Shown here one piece after another: positions 57,224 to 64,000 of a DNA stretch of 64,000 bases. Where the stretch lies: contig NZ_RBWV01000011.1 in NCBI RefSeq assembly GCF_003634695.1, positions 490,630-554,629 on the forward strand. Reading direction: 5' to 3'. Within the stretch, counting starts at the first letter, position 1, and the number at the start of each line of letters is the position of its first letter. A program made the translations under genes and the position numbers. Under the pieces are notes generated by a model. It was not told where the DNA came from, made no database searches, and saw nothing but the letters and a program-made list of their open reading frames with translations. This DNA is from Motilibacter peucedani (GTDB lineage: Bacteria; Actinomycetota; Actinomycetes; Motilibacterales; Motilibacteraceae).

Positions 57224-57646
57224 ATGAGCGTTCGCAGCCACGTGGTCGCCGTGCTGCCCCCGGAGCAGTCGTACGGTGGCCCCAGGCAGGACGGGGGAAG
57301 ACGTGAGCGACCGAGAAGACGTAGGCGCGCTGCGCTGGAACGATCGACGCCGCCGCTGACAGAGCTGGTCGGCGCGCCGCTGCCCGTCGAGCGTCGGGGC
57401 CGCCTCCTCAAGCAGGTGCGGGAGCAGGAAGTGCTCGCCGGCGCGCTGCTCCTCGACTCCACCGAGGACAGCATCACCCTCCTGACCCGGACTCCGGTGT
57501 CCCACCTCGCGCACTTCCTGCTCACAGTCCTGACCGGCGGCCTCTGGCTCGTCGTCTGGCTGCTGATGGCCCTGCGCAGACGGGAGCAGCGCCGACTCCT
57601 CCGCGTCGACAGCAGTGGTCATGTGTGGGTCGTCGAAGCGCTCTGA
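57224..57646 (+). CDS. Small membrane protein, start uncertain, possible frameshift
   Basis: 140 residues as annotated from ATG 57224 after GGGAGGTGCC. Residues 70-140 look genuine: LTELVGAPLPVERRGRLLKQ, a hydrophobic segment HFLLTVLTGGLWLVVWLLMA and a positive juxtamembrane run. The first 45 residues are Arg-rich and look unlike coding sequence. A GTG at 57303, with GGGGGAAG just upstream, opens another frame reading MSDREDVGALRWNDRRRR and stops at 57359, exactly where the convincing part begins. One lost base in the CGCCGCCGC run near 57350 would join the two. I cannot tell a real mutation from a sequence error. The function is unknown. Confidence 0.55.
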   Translation: MSVRSHVVAVLPPEQSYGGPRQDGGRRERPRRRRRAALERSTPPLTELVGAPLPVERRGRLLKQVREQEVLAGALLLDSTEDSITLLTRTPVSHLAHFLLTVLTGGLWLVVWLLMALRRREQRRLLRVDSSGHVWVVEAL

Positions 57647-57663
57647 ACCGGAGCGCGCGGCGG

Positions 57664-58116
57664 TCAGGACGACGCAGGTGCCGTGAGCGGGTCGGGAGCG
57701 CGGCGCCCCCGACCGGAGTCGGTTACCACTGCGAGCCCCTCACGGGCCCAGTACTCGAAGCCGCCGATGAGCTCGCGGACGTTCGAGTAGCCGAGCAGGG
57801 TGAGCGTGAGCGCGGCGCGAGTGCTGCCGTTGCACCCCGGCCCCCAGCAGTAGACGACGACGGCGGTGTCCGGGGTGGGTACGACGTCTGCTGCCCGAGC
57901 GGCGAGCTCGTCGTTCGGTACGTGCACGGCGCCGGGGATGCGACCCTGCGCCCACGCTGCGTGGGAGCGCACGTCGAGGACGAGCGGGTCACGCCCGGCG
58001 GCACGGTCCGCAGCCAGGTCCGACGGGTCGGTCTCGTAGGCGAGCTTGGCGGCGAAGAAGTCCCTCGCCGCGAGGGTGGTCGGAGTCTGGGTCGGAAGCG
58101 TCGAAGTGCTCGGCAT
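57664..58116 (-). CDS. Rhodanese-like domain protein
   Basis: 150 residues, a single rhodanese domain. DPLVLDVRSHAAWAQGRIPG, AVHVPNDEL and the C-terminal LGYSNVRELIGGFEYW fit the family. The active loop is extended and carries two cysteines, Cys90 and Cys95, in YCWGPGCNGSTRAA. Either could be the sulfur-bearing residue. Single-domain rhodaneses transfer sulfane sulfur. The ATG at 58116 diverges from an Lrp-type regulator gene across 94 bp that holds a palindrome, so the regulator probably controls it. Confidence 0.9.
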   Translation of the reverse strand: MPSTSTLPTQTPTTLAARDFFAAKLAYETDPSDLAADRAAGRDPLVLDVRSHAAWAQGRIPGAVHVPNDELAARAADVVPTPDTAVVVYCWGPGCNGSTRAALTLTLLGYSNVRELIGGFEYWAREGLAVVTDSGRGRRAPDPLTAPASS

Positions 58117-58133
58117 GGGGACCAGTCAAGCGG

Positions 58134-58154
58134 GGTTCTGTCGCTCGGAGAACC
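58134..58154. promoter_or_regulatory. Candidate Lrp-type operator in the rhodanese/Lrp gap
   Basis: GGTTCT (58134-58139) and AGAACC (58149-58154) are perfect inverted arms around GTCGCTCGG. The site is 18 bp upstream of the rhodanese start and 57 bp before the regulator start. Local regulators of the Lrp/AsnC family usually bind palindromes of this size in divergent gaps. Confidence 0.42.
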
Positions 58155-58210
58155 GGCAACAGCCGGGAAGTGCGCTCTGCGGCCGGCGAATGACCTGTAC
58201 GGTGCCGGTC

Positions 58211-58675
58211 GTGCCGACGAATCCCCGCCTGACGCTCGACCGCACAGACGGCCTCATCGTCGAGTGCCTCCAGCGCGACGCACGCATGAGCATCGCCGAC
58301 CTGGCCCGAACCGTCAGCCTGTCCTCGAGCGCCACAGCGGAGCGTCTGCGGCGCCTGTTGGAGGCTGGCGTGATCACCGGCTACAGCGCGGTCCTGAGTC
58401 CGGAGTCGCTCGGCTACCAGATCACGGCGTTCGTGCGCGTCGCGTACCCGTCCGGCACCTACAAGCCGTTCCACGACCTGCTCGACTCGACGCCGGAGAT
58501 CGTCGAGGCGCACCACGTGACGGGCAACGAGTGCTTCATCGTCAAGACTCTCGCCCGGTCGATGAAGGACCTCGAGCGGATCACCGGGCGCTTGGCGACG
58601 CTCGGGAGCATCACGACCCACGTCGTCTACTCGAGCCCGCTGCCGCGCAGGAACCTGGCACCCGCCGCTGAGTAG
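58211..58675 (+). CDS. Lrp/AsnC family transcriptional regulator
   Basis: 154 residues from GTG 58211 (GTG 58202 also in frame). The N-terminal helix-turn-helix is LDRTDGLIVECLQRDARMSI to SSSATAERLRRLLEAGVI, preceding the link GYSAVLSPESLGY. The RAM domain has ITAFVRVAYPSGTYKPF and VEAHHVTGNECFIVKTLARS, including the GNECFIVK ligand segment. It is the local regulator type that senses an amino acid. Divergence from the rhodanese gene suggests control of sulfur metabolism, perhaps cysteine, but this is inference. Confidence 0.92.
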   Translation: MPTNPRLTLDRTDGLIVECLQRDARMSIADLARTVSLSSSATAERLRRLLEAGVITGYSAVLSPESLGYQITAFVRVAYPSGTYKPFHDLLDSTPEIVEAHHVTGNECFIVKTLARSMKDLERITGRLATLGSITTHVVYSSPLPRRNLAPAAE

Positions 58676-58692
58676 GCCGCCGAGTCGGCGGC

Positions 58693-59403
58693 CTAGGCGA
58701 GGATGCGGTCCAACCACTCCACCAGGAGGGCGCGCTCGGAGGTGGTCAGCACGTCGAGCTGCGGTGCTGCGGCGCGCAGGGTGACAGCGGCCGGCAGAGT
58801 GCCGCCCGGCCCCGACGCGACAGGCTCGACGAGGACCTGACTGAGGGCAGCGTCGAACATCCGGTCGGCGAGCGCAAGGTCCCGCTTGTCCGGCGGGGCA
58901 GCGAGGAGCACCTGCACCGCGCCACTACCAGCAGCCGCTATGACGTCGACAGCTTGCCGCTCGCTGACCGCCAGGCGACCCTCGACCGCGAGCCGGTGGA
59001 CGCGTGCTTCGAGAACCCGCAAGCCGGACTGGATGGCGGGCGAGCGCCCCGCCCGCTGCGGATCGTGCAGGAGCCGGTGGAGGGCGGGGTTGGCCAGTTC
59101 GAACGCGATCTGCGTGTCCCAACCGGAACGCAGGTCATCGAGGGGATCGATCTCGGCAACCGTGGCATCGCGCACCACCTGCGCCTTGCTCGAGACGTAC
59201 GTCGCGAGCACGTGCTCCGCCACCGCTTCGAGCAGCCCTTCCTTGTCGCCGAACAGCCGGTAGATCGCTGGGGCCTGTACGCCCGCCGCCTCGGCTGCCG
59301 CTCGCGTGGTCACCGCGGCGGGTCCGCCTTCCTGCAGCAGCTCAGCGGCCGCTTCGACGATGCGCACCCGTGTGTCAGCACGGCGTACCGGAGTCTCGGT
59401 CAC
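58693..59403 (-). CDS. TetR-family transcriptional regulator
   Basis: 236 residues from GTG 59403. The helix-turn-helix [20 protein letters not shown] to [20 protein letters not shown] is complete, followed by a helical ligand domain. It diverges from an NmrA-like NAD(P)-binding gene across 81 bp that carry an inverted repeat. This arrangement, TetR regulator plus NmrA/QorB-type reductase, is common and suggests control by a small electrophile or quinone. It converges with the Lrp gene (17 bp). Confidence 0.91.
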   Translation of the reverse strand: MTETPVRRADTRVRIVEAAAELLQEGGPAAVTTRAAAEAAGVQAPAIYRLFGDKEGLLEAVAEHVLATYVSSKAQVVRDATVAEIDPLDDLRSGWDTQIAFELANPALHRLLHDPQRAGRSPAIQSGLRVLEARVHRLAVEGRLAVSERQAVDVIAAAGSGAVQVLLAAPPDKRDLALADRMFDAALSQVLVEPVASGPGGTLPAAVTLRAAAPQLDVLTTSERALLVEWLDRILA

Positions 59404-59447
59404 GTATCGATGCTACCGCGGTCTTGCTAACGCCGTGATTTCGCTGT

Positions 59448-59463
59448 TAACGTCGCCTCGTTA
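59448..59463. promoter_or_regulatory. Candidate TetR operator in front of the NmrA-like gene
   Basis: TAACG (59448-59452) and CGTTA (59459-59463) are perfect arms around TCGCCT. A further TAACG stands at 59428-59432. The region is AT-richer than its surroundings, and the palindrome ends 21 bp before the ATG at 59485. A repressor there would cover the start region of both divergent genes. Confidence 0.45.
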
Positions 59464-59484
59464 TCATCGCTACCGGAGGACTCC

Positions 59485-60357
59485 ATGATCGTGCTCACTG
59501 GCGCCACTGGCGCTCTCGTCGGATCCACTGCAGACCACCTGCTCGAGCGACTCGATCCTGAGGAGCTCGTCGTCGTCGCGCGCGACCCGAGGAAGGCGCA
59601 GCGCTTCGCGGACCGCGGGGTGGAGGTGCGGCATGGCGACTACGACGACCCGAGTGGTCTGCCCGCTGCCTTCGCGGGAGCGGACCAGCTGCTGCTCGTG
59701 TCATCGAACGCTGTGGTCGGGGACCCGGTCGAGCAGCACCGGGCTGCGATCGAGGCGGCCGTCGCAGCCGGCGTCGGCCGTCTGCTCTACACCAGCCACC
59801 AGGGCGCTTCGCCAGCATCGCCCTTCGCGCCCGCCCGCACCCACGCCGCTACCGAGGAACTCCTGGCGGGGTCCGGCCTCGCTTGGACGTCCCTGCGCAA
59901 CGGCTTCTACGCCCACACCCTCGAGTGGCTGCTCGGCCCGTGGCGCGAGACCGGCCGCATCGTGATCCCGGGCGACGGCCCTGTCTCCTGGACATCTCGA
60001 GAGGACGAGGCGGAGGCAGCGGCCCTCGTGCTTCTGTCCCCGGGTGCGCACGACGGGCCGGTGACTCTGACTGCCGCTGCTGCGCCGACCTTCGTCGCGG
60101 TGGCGGCCGTCGCGGCGGAGCTTGCGTCGCGGCCAGTGGAGACGGTGGTAGTCGATCCCGAGGAGTGGGTGTCAGGGTTGGTCGCCGCTGGCTCGCCTGA
60201 GCCGCAAGCGCGCTTCACCCTGGGCATCTTCGAGGCGGCGGCCCAGGAAATGTTCGCTGGTGTCGACCCGCTGCTCGGCGAACTGCTCGGCCGTGCGCCG
60301 CGCACCGTACGCGACGCCCTGCAGGCGATCGACGCAAAGCAGAGGGCTGCTGGCTGA
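59485..60357 (+). CDS. NmrA-like NAD(P)H-binding protein
   Basis: 290 residues, atypical SDR. MIVLTGATGALVGS is the dinucleotide motif, VVARDPRKAQRFADRGVEVR is the second strand region with Arg for NADP, and LLYTSHQGASPASP lacks the Tyr-x3-Lys pair, as in NmrA/QorB proteins. The rest matches quinone-oxidoreductase-2-like proteins (TSLRNGFYAHTLEWL). The ATG follows CGGAGGACTCC. It is probably repressed by the divergent TetR protein. The gene ends at the start of a 420-bp gap. Confidence 0.88.
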   Translation: MIVLTGATGALVGSTADHLLERLDPEELVVVARDPRKAQRFADRGVEVRHGDYDDPSGLPAAFAGADQLLLVSSNAVVGDPVEQHRAAIEAAVAAGVGRLLYTSHQGASPASPFAPARTHAATEELLAGSGLAWTSLRNGFYAHTLEWLLGPWRETGRIVIPGDGPVSWTSREDEAEAAALVLLSPGAHDGPVTLTAAAAPTFVAVAAVAAELASRPVETVVVDPEEWVSGLVAAGSPEPQARFTLGIFEAAAQEMFAGVDPLLGELLGRAPRTVRDALQAIDAKQRAAG

Positions 60358-60777
60358 CCGACGCTAGCTGGCGGTTCGCCGGGACTCCGGCAGGGCTTGC
60401 AGGGGAAGCACCGCGGTGCAGTACGGCTTTCACGCCTCGGCGACGGCGGACGGGGCTGTGCCGGGCAGTCCTGCTCGAGGACTGTCGGCTCCGCGGCACC
60501 GCTCGTACAGCCGCAGTGCATCCAGGGCGTCTCGCCACGCAGGACGACGAGCTGGGCTGCGCCTTTCAGCTGGCTGGATCTACCGGATCGCGGCGCCGGC
60601 CGCCGGCTCCTCTGCGCGCCTGGGGCGCATTGCAAGGGGATGCTCACGAAGCAGGGCCACAGTGGTGCCATCGCGCGAACGGCGGCATGAGCGGGCCTCC
60701 TTGTTCGAGCATGCCCACCTAGGTCGGACGATTGAGCGGGTCCTGTGTGCGAGTCCGCCGGGGTGCTAACGGTTTCC
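60358..60777. other. Non-coding gap of 420 bp
   Basis: No reading frame has natural composition or a plausible ribosome site. A perfect 12-bp palindrome GCACCGCGGTGC lies at 60408-60419. A tRNA-like stretch near 60735-60770 was checked and does not fold into a tRNA arm set. The gap may contain decayed sequence, since coding density drops from here to the right edge. Confidence 0.6.
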
Positions 60778-61857
60778 CTATCGCCCGGGAAGCGATCCGA
60801 GGGTGGCGTAGCCGATGTGCAGCGGTCCAAGGAGCGCCGCGAGTTGCGCCATGGTCACCTGAGAGGTGCCGTGCGGAGTCGCGGTCCAGCGGTCGGTGCA
60901 CGTGGAGTATCGGATCCGCACGTCCATGGTTCCACCACTGGGGTAGTGAGCGCTCAACAGCAGTGGCGCGCGGTCTGGACCGGCGAGGCACTCCCTGGCT
61001 GACAGGTCAGGGACTGGGCCGGGGGCGGCGTCGTCGATGGCGGCGACTGCCTGCGTGAGCGCGTCGCCGGTGAGCACACTCGAGGCGGACAGGGTCGCTG
61101 TGGACGCTTGCGTCGGCTCGGGTGAGGGCGTGGCGTCGAGGGAAGAGTCGATACCGTCCTGCTCGTAGGCGCAGACCGCCATGGACGAGGGAGCGCCCTC
61201 GGCAGCCAGGTCGACCGCGGGACCCGACCGCCGAACGTCCCAGGGCGCCGGGGTCGGCAAGCGGGTCGCGCATCCTGCGGAGTCCACGTCGACAAGGTGC
61301 ACGCTGGACAGGATCTGCTCGAGCAAGACATCGTCCGAGCTAGTTGCGGAGAGCGCGACGTCGTGCCCGGGGACGGTGAGCTCGACGTGGCGCTGACCGT
61401 TAGGCAGGGTGGATGTGCGGCGCTGCGCCGGAACTCCGTCCAGCATGGCGGCCACTGTGCTGAGCTTGGCGCCCGGCTGGAAGGCCCGCACGCTGCTGTC
61501 TGGCGGCACGCTGGCGCGCTCGATGGTGACGAGGGAGTGGACGGGGGAGTCGTTCCCGCAGCCGGCGACGACGCCCTGCCCGCGCACTACGAGGGCCTCA
61601 GGCGCTGGCTCGCATCCGCTCCAGGAGTTGATCGGCCAGGACGCGGGCACCTCGACCTCGACGCCGCGCGAGCTAATGCGCTGCCAGCCGTTAGGCACTG
61701 CAGAAGTGCTGCCTGCCGCAGGTGAGGAGGAGGGCATCGACCCTGCGGCATGCTGGGTACCGCACGCAGCGAGAACGACAGTCGCCCCGAGCACTCCGAG
61801 TCGCACGCGCCACGGTGCCGTGCTGAGGCGGCGCGGACCGTCCCGATGCTCGGTCAT
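60778..61857 (-). CDS. Lipoprotein of unknown function
   Basis: 359 residues from ATG 61857, preceded by GAGGGAG. A basic N-region, hydrophobic core (VRLGVLGATVVLAAC) and lipobox LAAC (Cys32) mark a lipoprotein. The mature part starts with a Ser/Pro/Gly-rich linker, then a domain that includes VPNGWQRISSRGVEVEVPAS and several cysteines (SGCEP, VAGCGN, AGCATR, VCAYE, ARECLA, STCTDR) that could form disulfides. No catalytic motif is recognised. Codon use is visibly less GC-biased than in the pur genes, as is common near transferred DNA. A TTG at 61890 is an alternative start. Confidence 0.78.
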   Translation of the reverse strand: MTEHRDGPRRLSTAPWRVRLGVLGATVVLAACGTQHAAGSMPSSSPAAGSTSAVPNGWQRISSRGVEVEVPASWPINSWSGCEPAPEALVVRGQGVVAGCGNDSPVHSLVTIERASVPPDSSVRAFQPGAKLSTVAAMLDGVPAQRRTSTLPNGQRHVELTVPGHDVALSATSSDDVLLEQILSSVHLVDVDSAGCATRLPTPAPWDVRRSGPAVDLAAEGAPSSMAVCAYEQDGIDSSLDATPSPEPTQASTATLSASSVLTGDALTQAVAAIDDAAPGPVPDLSARECLAGPDRAPLLLSAHYPSGGTMDVRIRYSTCTDRWTATPHGTSQVTMAQLAALLGPLHIGYATLGSLPGR

Positions 61858-62173
61858 ACGAGTCGCTCCCTCGTTCGGCGCTGCCGTCAACCGCGTCAGA
61901 CGAGGATGCCACTCCGTCCCCGCTCAAGTCGTCAGACGGGCTCGCTGTCCTCGTAGATCGACGAGCTGCAGCAGTAAGTCGCTCAGGATCATCGCCCCCA
62001 TGACCAGCGGGCAGGCGCGCAGCCGCGGCCCTCGCGACATGCTGCGCGCGCCCGCGCGCCCCGCGGCATGAGCGTGCATCTGCAGGCTCTGGCTAAGCGG
62101 ATCTGCCGGGCTTTTCGAGGTCGCGATCTTCGCGCCGGCGCGAGAACACACCGGGCGGGGTTACAGTGCGAGC
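61858..62173. other. Non-coding gap of 316 bp
   Basis: It lies between the divergent lipoprotein and one-TM protein genes and should hold both promoters. The open frames here (for example 62068-62307 and 61924-62151) lack ribosome sites and natural composition. No strong palindrome was found. Confidence 0.55.
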
Positions 62174-62794
62174 GTGGCGGCGCCCGCACCAGTGTCCTCT
62201 CGCCCGCCGAGCGACAGACCGAAGCGCCTCGGAGCTCGAGCAGTCGCCGGCTGGGTGGCTGGGCTGTTGGCTCTAGGGCTCGCAGTCGGGACTGTCGTCG
62301 CCCCTGAACACAACGCGCCGTTGTGGCTGGCTGGGTACGTCCGAACTGGTGGCCCGACTTGTGGACGAGCTCCGCATCCGAGTGGGCCCAAGGGCCGAGA
62401 CATCGTGGCCACCGTTCAACCGCCGGTCGCCCCAGTGGCGGGCCAGCGAGTCAACGTCCGGGTCAGGCTTCGCTCCCGTGACGGGCGCCGCGTCTCAGTG
62501 CTGACCGGCGGAGCCACCGTCTTGCTGGTGAAGGACGGTTTCGTAGTCGGCCGCGACCACGGGGACGTCGGCCACACGTCCGAAGGTTGGGGCCCGACCC
62601 TCGAGGGCAGCGATGAAGCCACCACCGAGTCGTCAGTGGCCCTCCGTGGCTGCCCGTTTGGTCCGGTGGGTCGCCGCCACCCCGACCTGACCAGGGACGC
62701 TTTGAGGGCCGGGACCTACGGTCTCGTCGCAGTCCTGTACGACAACGACGGCTCGCGCATTACCGGGCCAGCCACGAAGTTGCGCCTGCCCTGA
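62174..62794 (+). CDS. Small protein with one N-terminal membrane anchor, unknown function
   Basis: 206 residues from GTG 62174. Residues 1-20 are basic and Pro-rich, a membrane helix lies at about 22-43 (AVAGWVAGLLALGLAVGTVV), and the outer domain is beta-rich (VNVRVRLRSRDGRRVSVLTG, GATVLLVKDGFVVGRD, AGTYGLVAVLYDNDGSRI). It contains single cysteines in PTCGRA and LRGCPF. It has the look of an extracytoplasmic immunoglobulin-like domain, but no family is recognised. It lies 343 bp upstream of the IS110 gene. Confidence 0.65.
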   Translation: MAAPAPVSSRPPSDRPKRLGARAVAGWVAGLLALGLAVGTVVAPEHNAPLWLAGYVRTGGPTCGRAPHPSGPKGRDIVATVQPPVAPVAGQRVNVRVRLRSRDGRRVSVLTGGATVLLVKDGFVVGRDHGDVGHTSEGWGPTLEGSDEATTESSVALRGCPFGPVGRRHPDLTRDALRAGTYGLVAVLYDNDGSRITGPATKLRLP

Positions 62795-62846
62795 GCCGGC
62801 ATCCGACGCCTTGGCGAGAACGCGCGGGGAGCGTCTGACCGCGGCC

Positions 62847-62860
62847 GCCGCACGTGCGGC
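62847..62860. repeat. Perfect 14-bp palindrome after the one-TM gene
   Basis: GCCGCACGTGCGGC reads the same on both strands, 53 bp after the stop. A partly similar GTGTGCGGCC follows. It may be a terminator, or it may mark the outer side of the insertion element. Neither is shown. Confidence 0.4.
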
Positions 62861-62939
62861 ACACTGCGTCGGTGTGCGGCCGGCGGCAGGCATGCGCGTC
62901 CGCGCGCTCGGCGGCTACTTGTGTACTGGACTCACGGCC

Positions 62940-63137
62940 TGAGCCTGGCGAGGCTGGTCGAGGTGTACGGCGGGGTCGCTCTCATAGCGGCTGCCCACGG
63001 CTCGTTGGTGTGGCTCTCTCATGGTCTGCGTCCCGCCGGACGCCGTGACGAGGTGAGGCTCAAGAAGGGTTTGTCCTGCTCGAAGTAGCGCTGCCCCCTC
63101 GTCGTCCACAGGATCCGGTCGGCGGGTGGAGGCAGAG
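62940..63137 (+). ncRNA. Candidate IS110 bridge-RNA region upstream of the transposase
   Basis: IS110 elements of the IS621 type carry a structured bridge RNA in the non-coding end before the transposase. Here about 200 bp without a gene precede the ATG. They contain small hairpins: AGCCT-GGCG-AGGCT near 62943 and GCGTCC-CGCC-GGACGC at 63028-63043. The two loops that would pair with donor and target DNA cannot be assigned without element boundaries. The call rests on position, family and hairpin content. Confidence 0.4.
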
Positions 63138-64000
63138 ATGGGCGCAGTGATCATCGGGATGGACCCGCACAAGCGGTCCGCCACGATCGAGGTCCTCGAC
63201 GAGCGTGAGCGTGTGCTCGCGACCGGCAGGTTCGGCACTGATCGCGAGGGCTACAAGCAGATGTTGCGGGAGGGCCGGCGCTGGCCCGAGCGGCTGTGGG
63301 CGGTCGAGGGCTGCAACGGCGTGGGCCGGCACCTCGCCCAACGTCTGGTCGCCGACGGCGAGCCCGTGGTGGACGTGCCGGCGAAGCTGTCCGCGCGGGC
63401 GCGGGTGTTCTCCACTGGGCAGGGCCGCAAGACCGACGCGACCGACGCGCACTCCGTGGCGGTTGTGGCGCTGCGCACTCCCGTGCTGCGCCAGGTGGTC
63501 GCCGATGATGCGTCGGTGGCTCTGCGGCTGCTGGTTGATCGCCGCGACGAACTGGGCGCGGCACGGTCCTTGACGGTGAACCGGCTGCACCGGCTGCTTA
63601 CCGAACTGATCGCCGGTGGGGCGAAGAAGGCCCTGTCCGCAGCACAAGCACGCGAGCTGTTGGCCAGCGTTCGCCCGCGTGACGTGGTCGGCAGGACCCG
63701 TCGACAGCTCGCCTCCGAGCTCGTCGGCGAGCTGGAGGTCATCGACCGGAAGATCAAGGCGGCGAAGAAGCAGCTCACCGAGCTCGTCGAGGCGACCGGC
63801 TCCGGGTTGCTCGAGCCGCACGGGATCGGGCCCTCGGGCGCGGCGCGGCTGCTCGGCGACGTTGGCGACGTGTCCCGGTTCCCGACCCGCGGGCACTTCG
63901 CCTCGTGGAACGGCACCGCCCCGATCGACGCCTCGTCGGGTGACCAGACCCGACACCGGCTCTCCCGGGCCGGGAATCGGCGGATCAACCGGGTCCTGCA
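63138..64000 (+). CDS. IS110-family transposase (RuvC-like DEDD recombinase), partial
   Basis: 287 residues are visible and the gene continues beyond the right edge. The N-terminal DEDD_Tnp_IS110 domain has catalytic Asp9 (GMDPHK), Glu57 (VEGCNG), Asp100 and Asp103 (DATDAH). A coiled-coil-like linker covers about 185-215. The C-terminal Transposase_20 domain starts near 222 (GSGLLEPHGIGPSGAARLLG) and has the conserved serine in PIDASSG (Ser266 or 267). No frameshift or stop is seen so far, so it may be active. The ATG follows GGTGGAGGCAGAG. Confidence 0.95.
   Translation, partial: MGAVIIGMDPHKRSATIEVLDERERVLATGRFGTDREGYKQMLREGRRWPERLWAVEGCNGVGRHLAQRLVADGEPVVDVPAKLSARARVFSTGQGRKTDATDAHSVAVVALRTPVLRQVVADDASVALRLLVDRRDELGAARSLTVNRLHRLLTELIAGGAKKALSAAQARELLASVRPRDVVGRTRRQLASELVGELEVIDRKIKAAKKQLTELVEATGSGLLEPHGIGPSGAARLLGDVGDVSRFPTRGHFASWNGTAPIDASSGDQTRHRLSRAGNRRINRVL

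Larger units (their letters stand above)
62930..64000 (+). mobile_element. IS110-family insertion sequence, left part only
   Basis: The element consists of the transposase gene from 63138 and an upstream non-coding end. The element continues past the right edge, so its length and right end are unknown. IS110 elements make no clear inverted repeats, so the left boundary (given as 62930) is a guess within the range 62861-63030. Confidence 0.6.

Noticed and set aside
60735..60770. tRNA 3' end remnant (T-arm-like GTGCGAGTCCGCCG)
   Set aside because: No five-base-pair T stem, acceptor stem or anticodon arm can be formed, so it is neither a tRNA nor a clear attachment-site remnant.

Overview
The window is about 64 kb of very GC-rich DNA. 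GTG starts, overlapping stop/start codons and strongly GC-biased third codon positions are common. It carries a mycothiol-dependent formaldehyde dehydrogenase, a DUF3151 gene, a DUF3618/holin stress triad, a BTAD (AfsR/SARP-type) regulator and a gylR-like glycerol locus. Together these indicate a high-GC Gram-positive actinomycete (class Actinomycetia). I cannot name the genus from sequence alone. About 59 protein-coding genes are supported. No rRNA, tRNA or CRISPR array was seen.

Region 1 (1-25.4 kb) is a chromosomal core with seven de novo purine genes, all on the minus strand and interleaved with other genes: purS-purQ-purL (6600-3363), purC (10003-9107), purD and purB (15048-12286) and purA (25409-24123). 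Between them lie a secreted subtilisin-fold protease cut by the left edge, a winged-helix HTH_42 protein, a membrane protein with a degenerate ECF-sigma-like N-terminus, galE, a plus-strand stress triad, a Usp-HAD pair, a cassette of MFS exporter, 1140-residue BTAD regulator and covalent-flavin oxidoreductase, and a lipoprotein.

Region 2 (25.6-36.4 kb) is mostly minus strand: an MpaB-type oxygenase, a second DHA2 exporter, a renalase-like FAD enzyme, DUF3151, a tightly overlapping mscR-metallohydrolase-alpha/beta hydrolase group, a Gfo/Idh/MocA oxidoreductase and a PAS-GGDEF-EAL protein.

Region 3 (36.5-43.1 kb) is the glycerol locus. An IclR/GylR-like regulator plus one glycerol kinase diverge from glpF, a second glycerol kinase and glpD. 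Downstream lie secreted lipid-type hydrolases (amidase, glycerophosphodiester phosphodiesterase). The latter would release glycerol 3-phosphate, which GlpD could consume.

Region 4 (47.6-60.4 kb) holds short genes of general metabolism and regulation: metallohydrolase, RidA-like protein, alpha/beta hydrolases, two TetR regulators, SDR, VanZ-like protein, LysE-type exporter, rhodanese, Lrp/AsnC regulator and an NmrA-like protein. Several divergent pairs have palindromes between them.

Region 5 (60.4-64 kb) has low coding density and weaker codon bias. It carries a lipoprotein, a one-TM protein and a 5' portion of an IS110-family transposase cut by the right edge, with a long leader that could encode a bridge RNA.

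A 51-bp palindromic repeat occurs twice, 31 kb apart, with a compensatory base-pair change.
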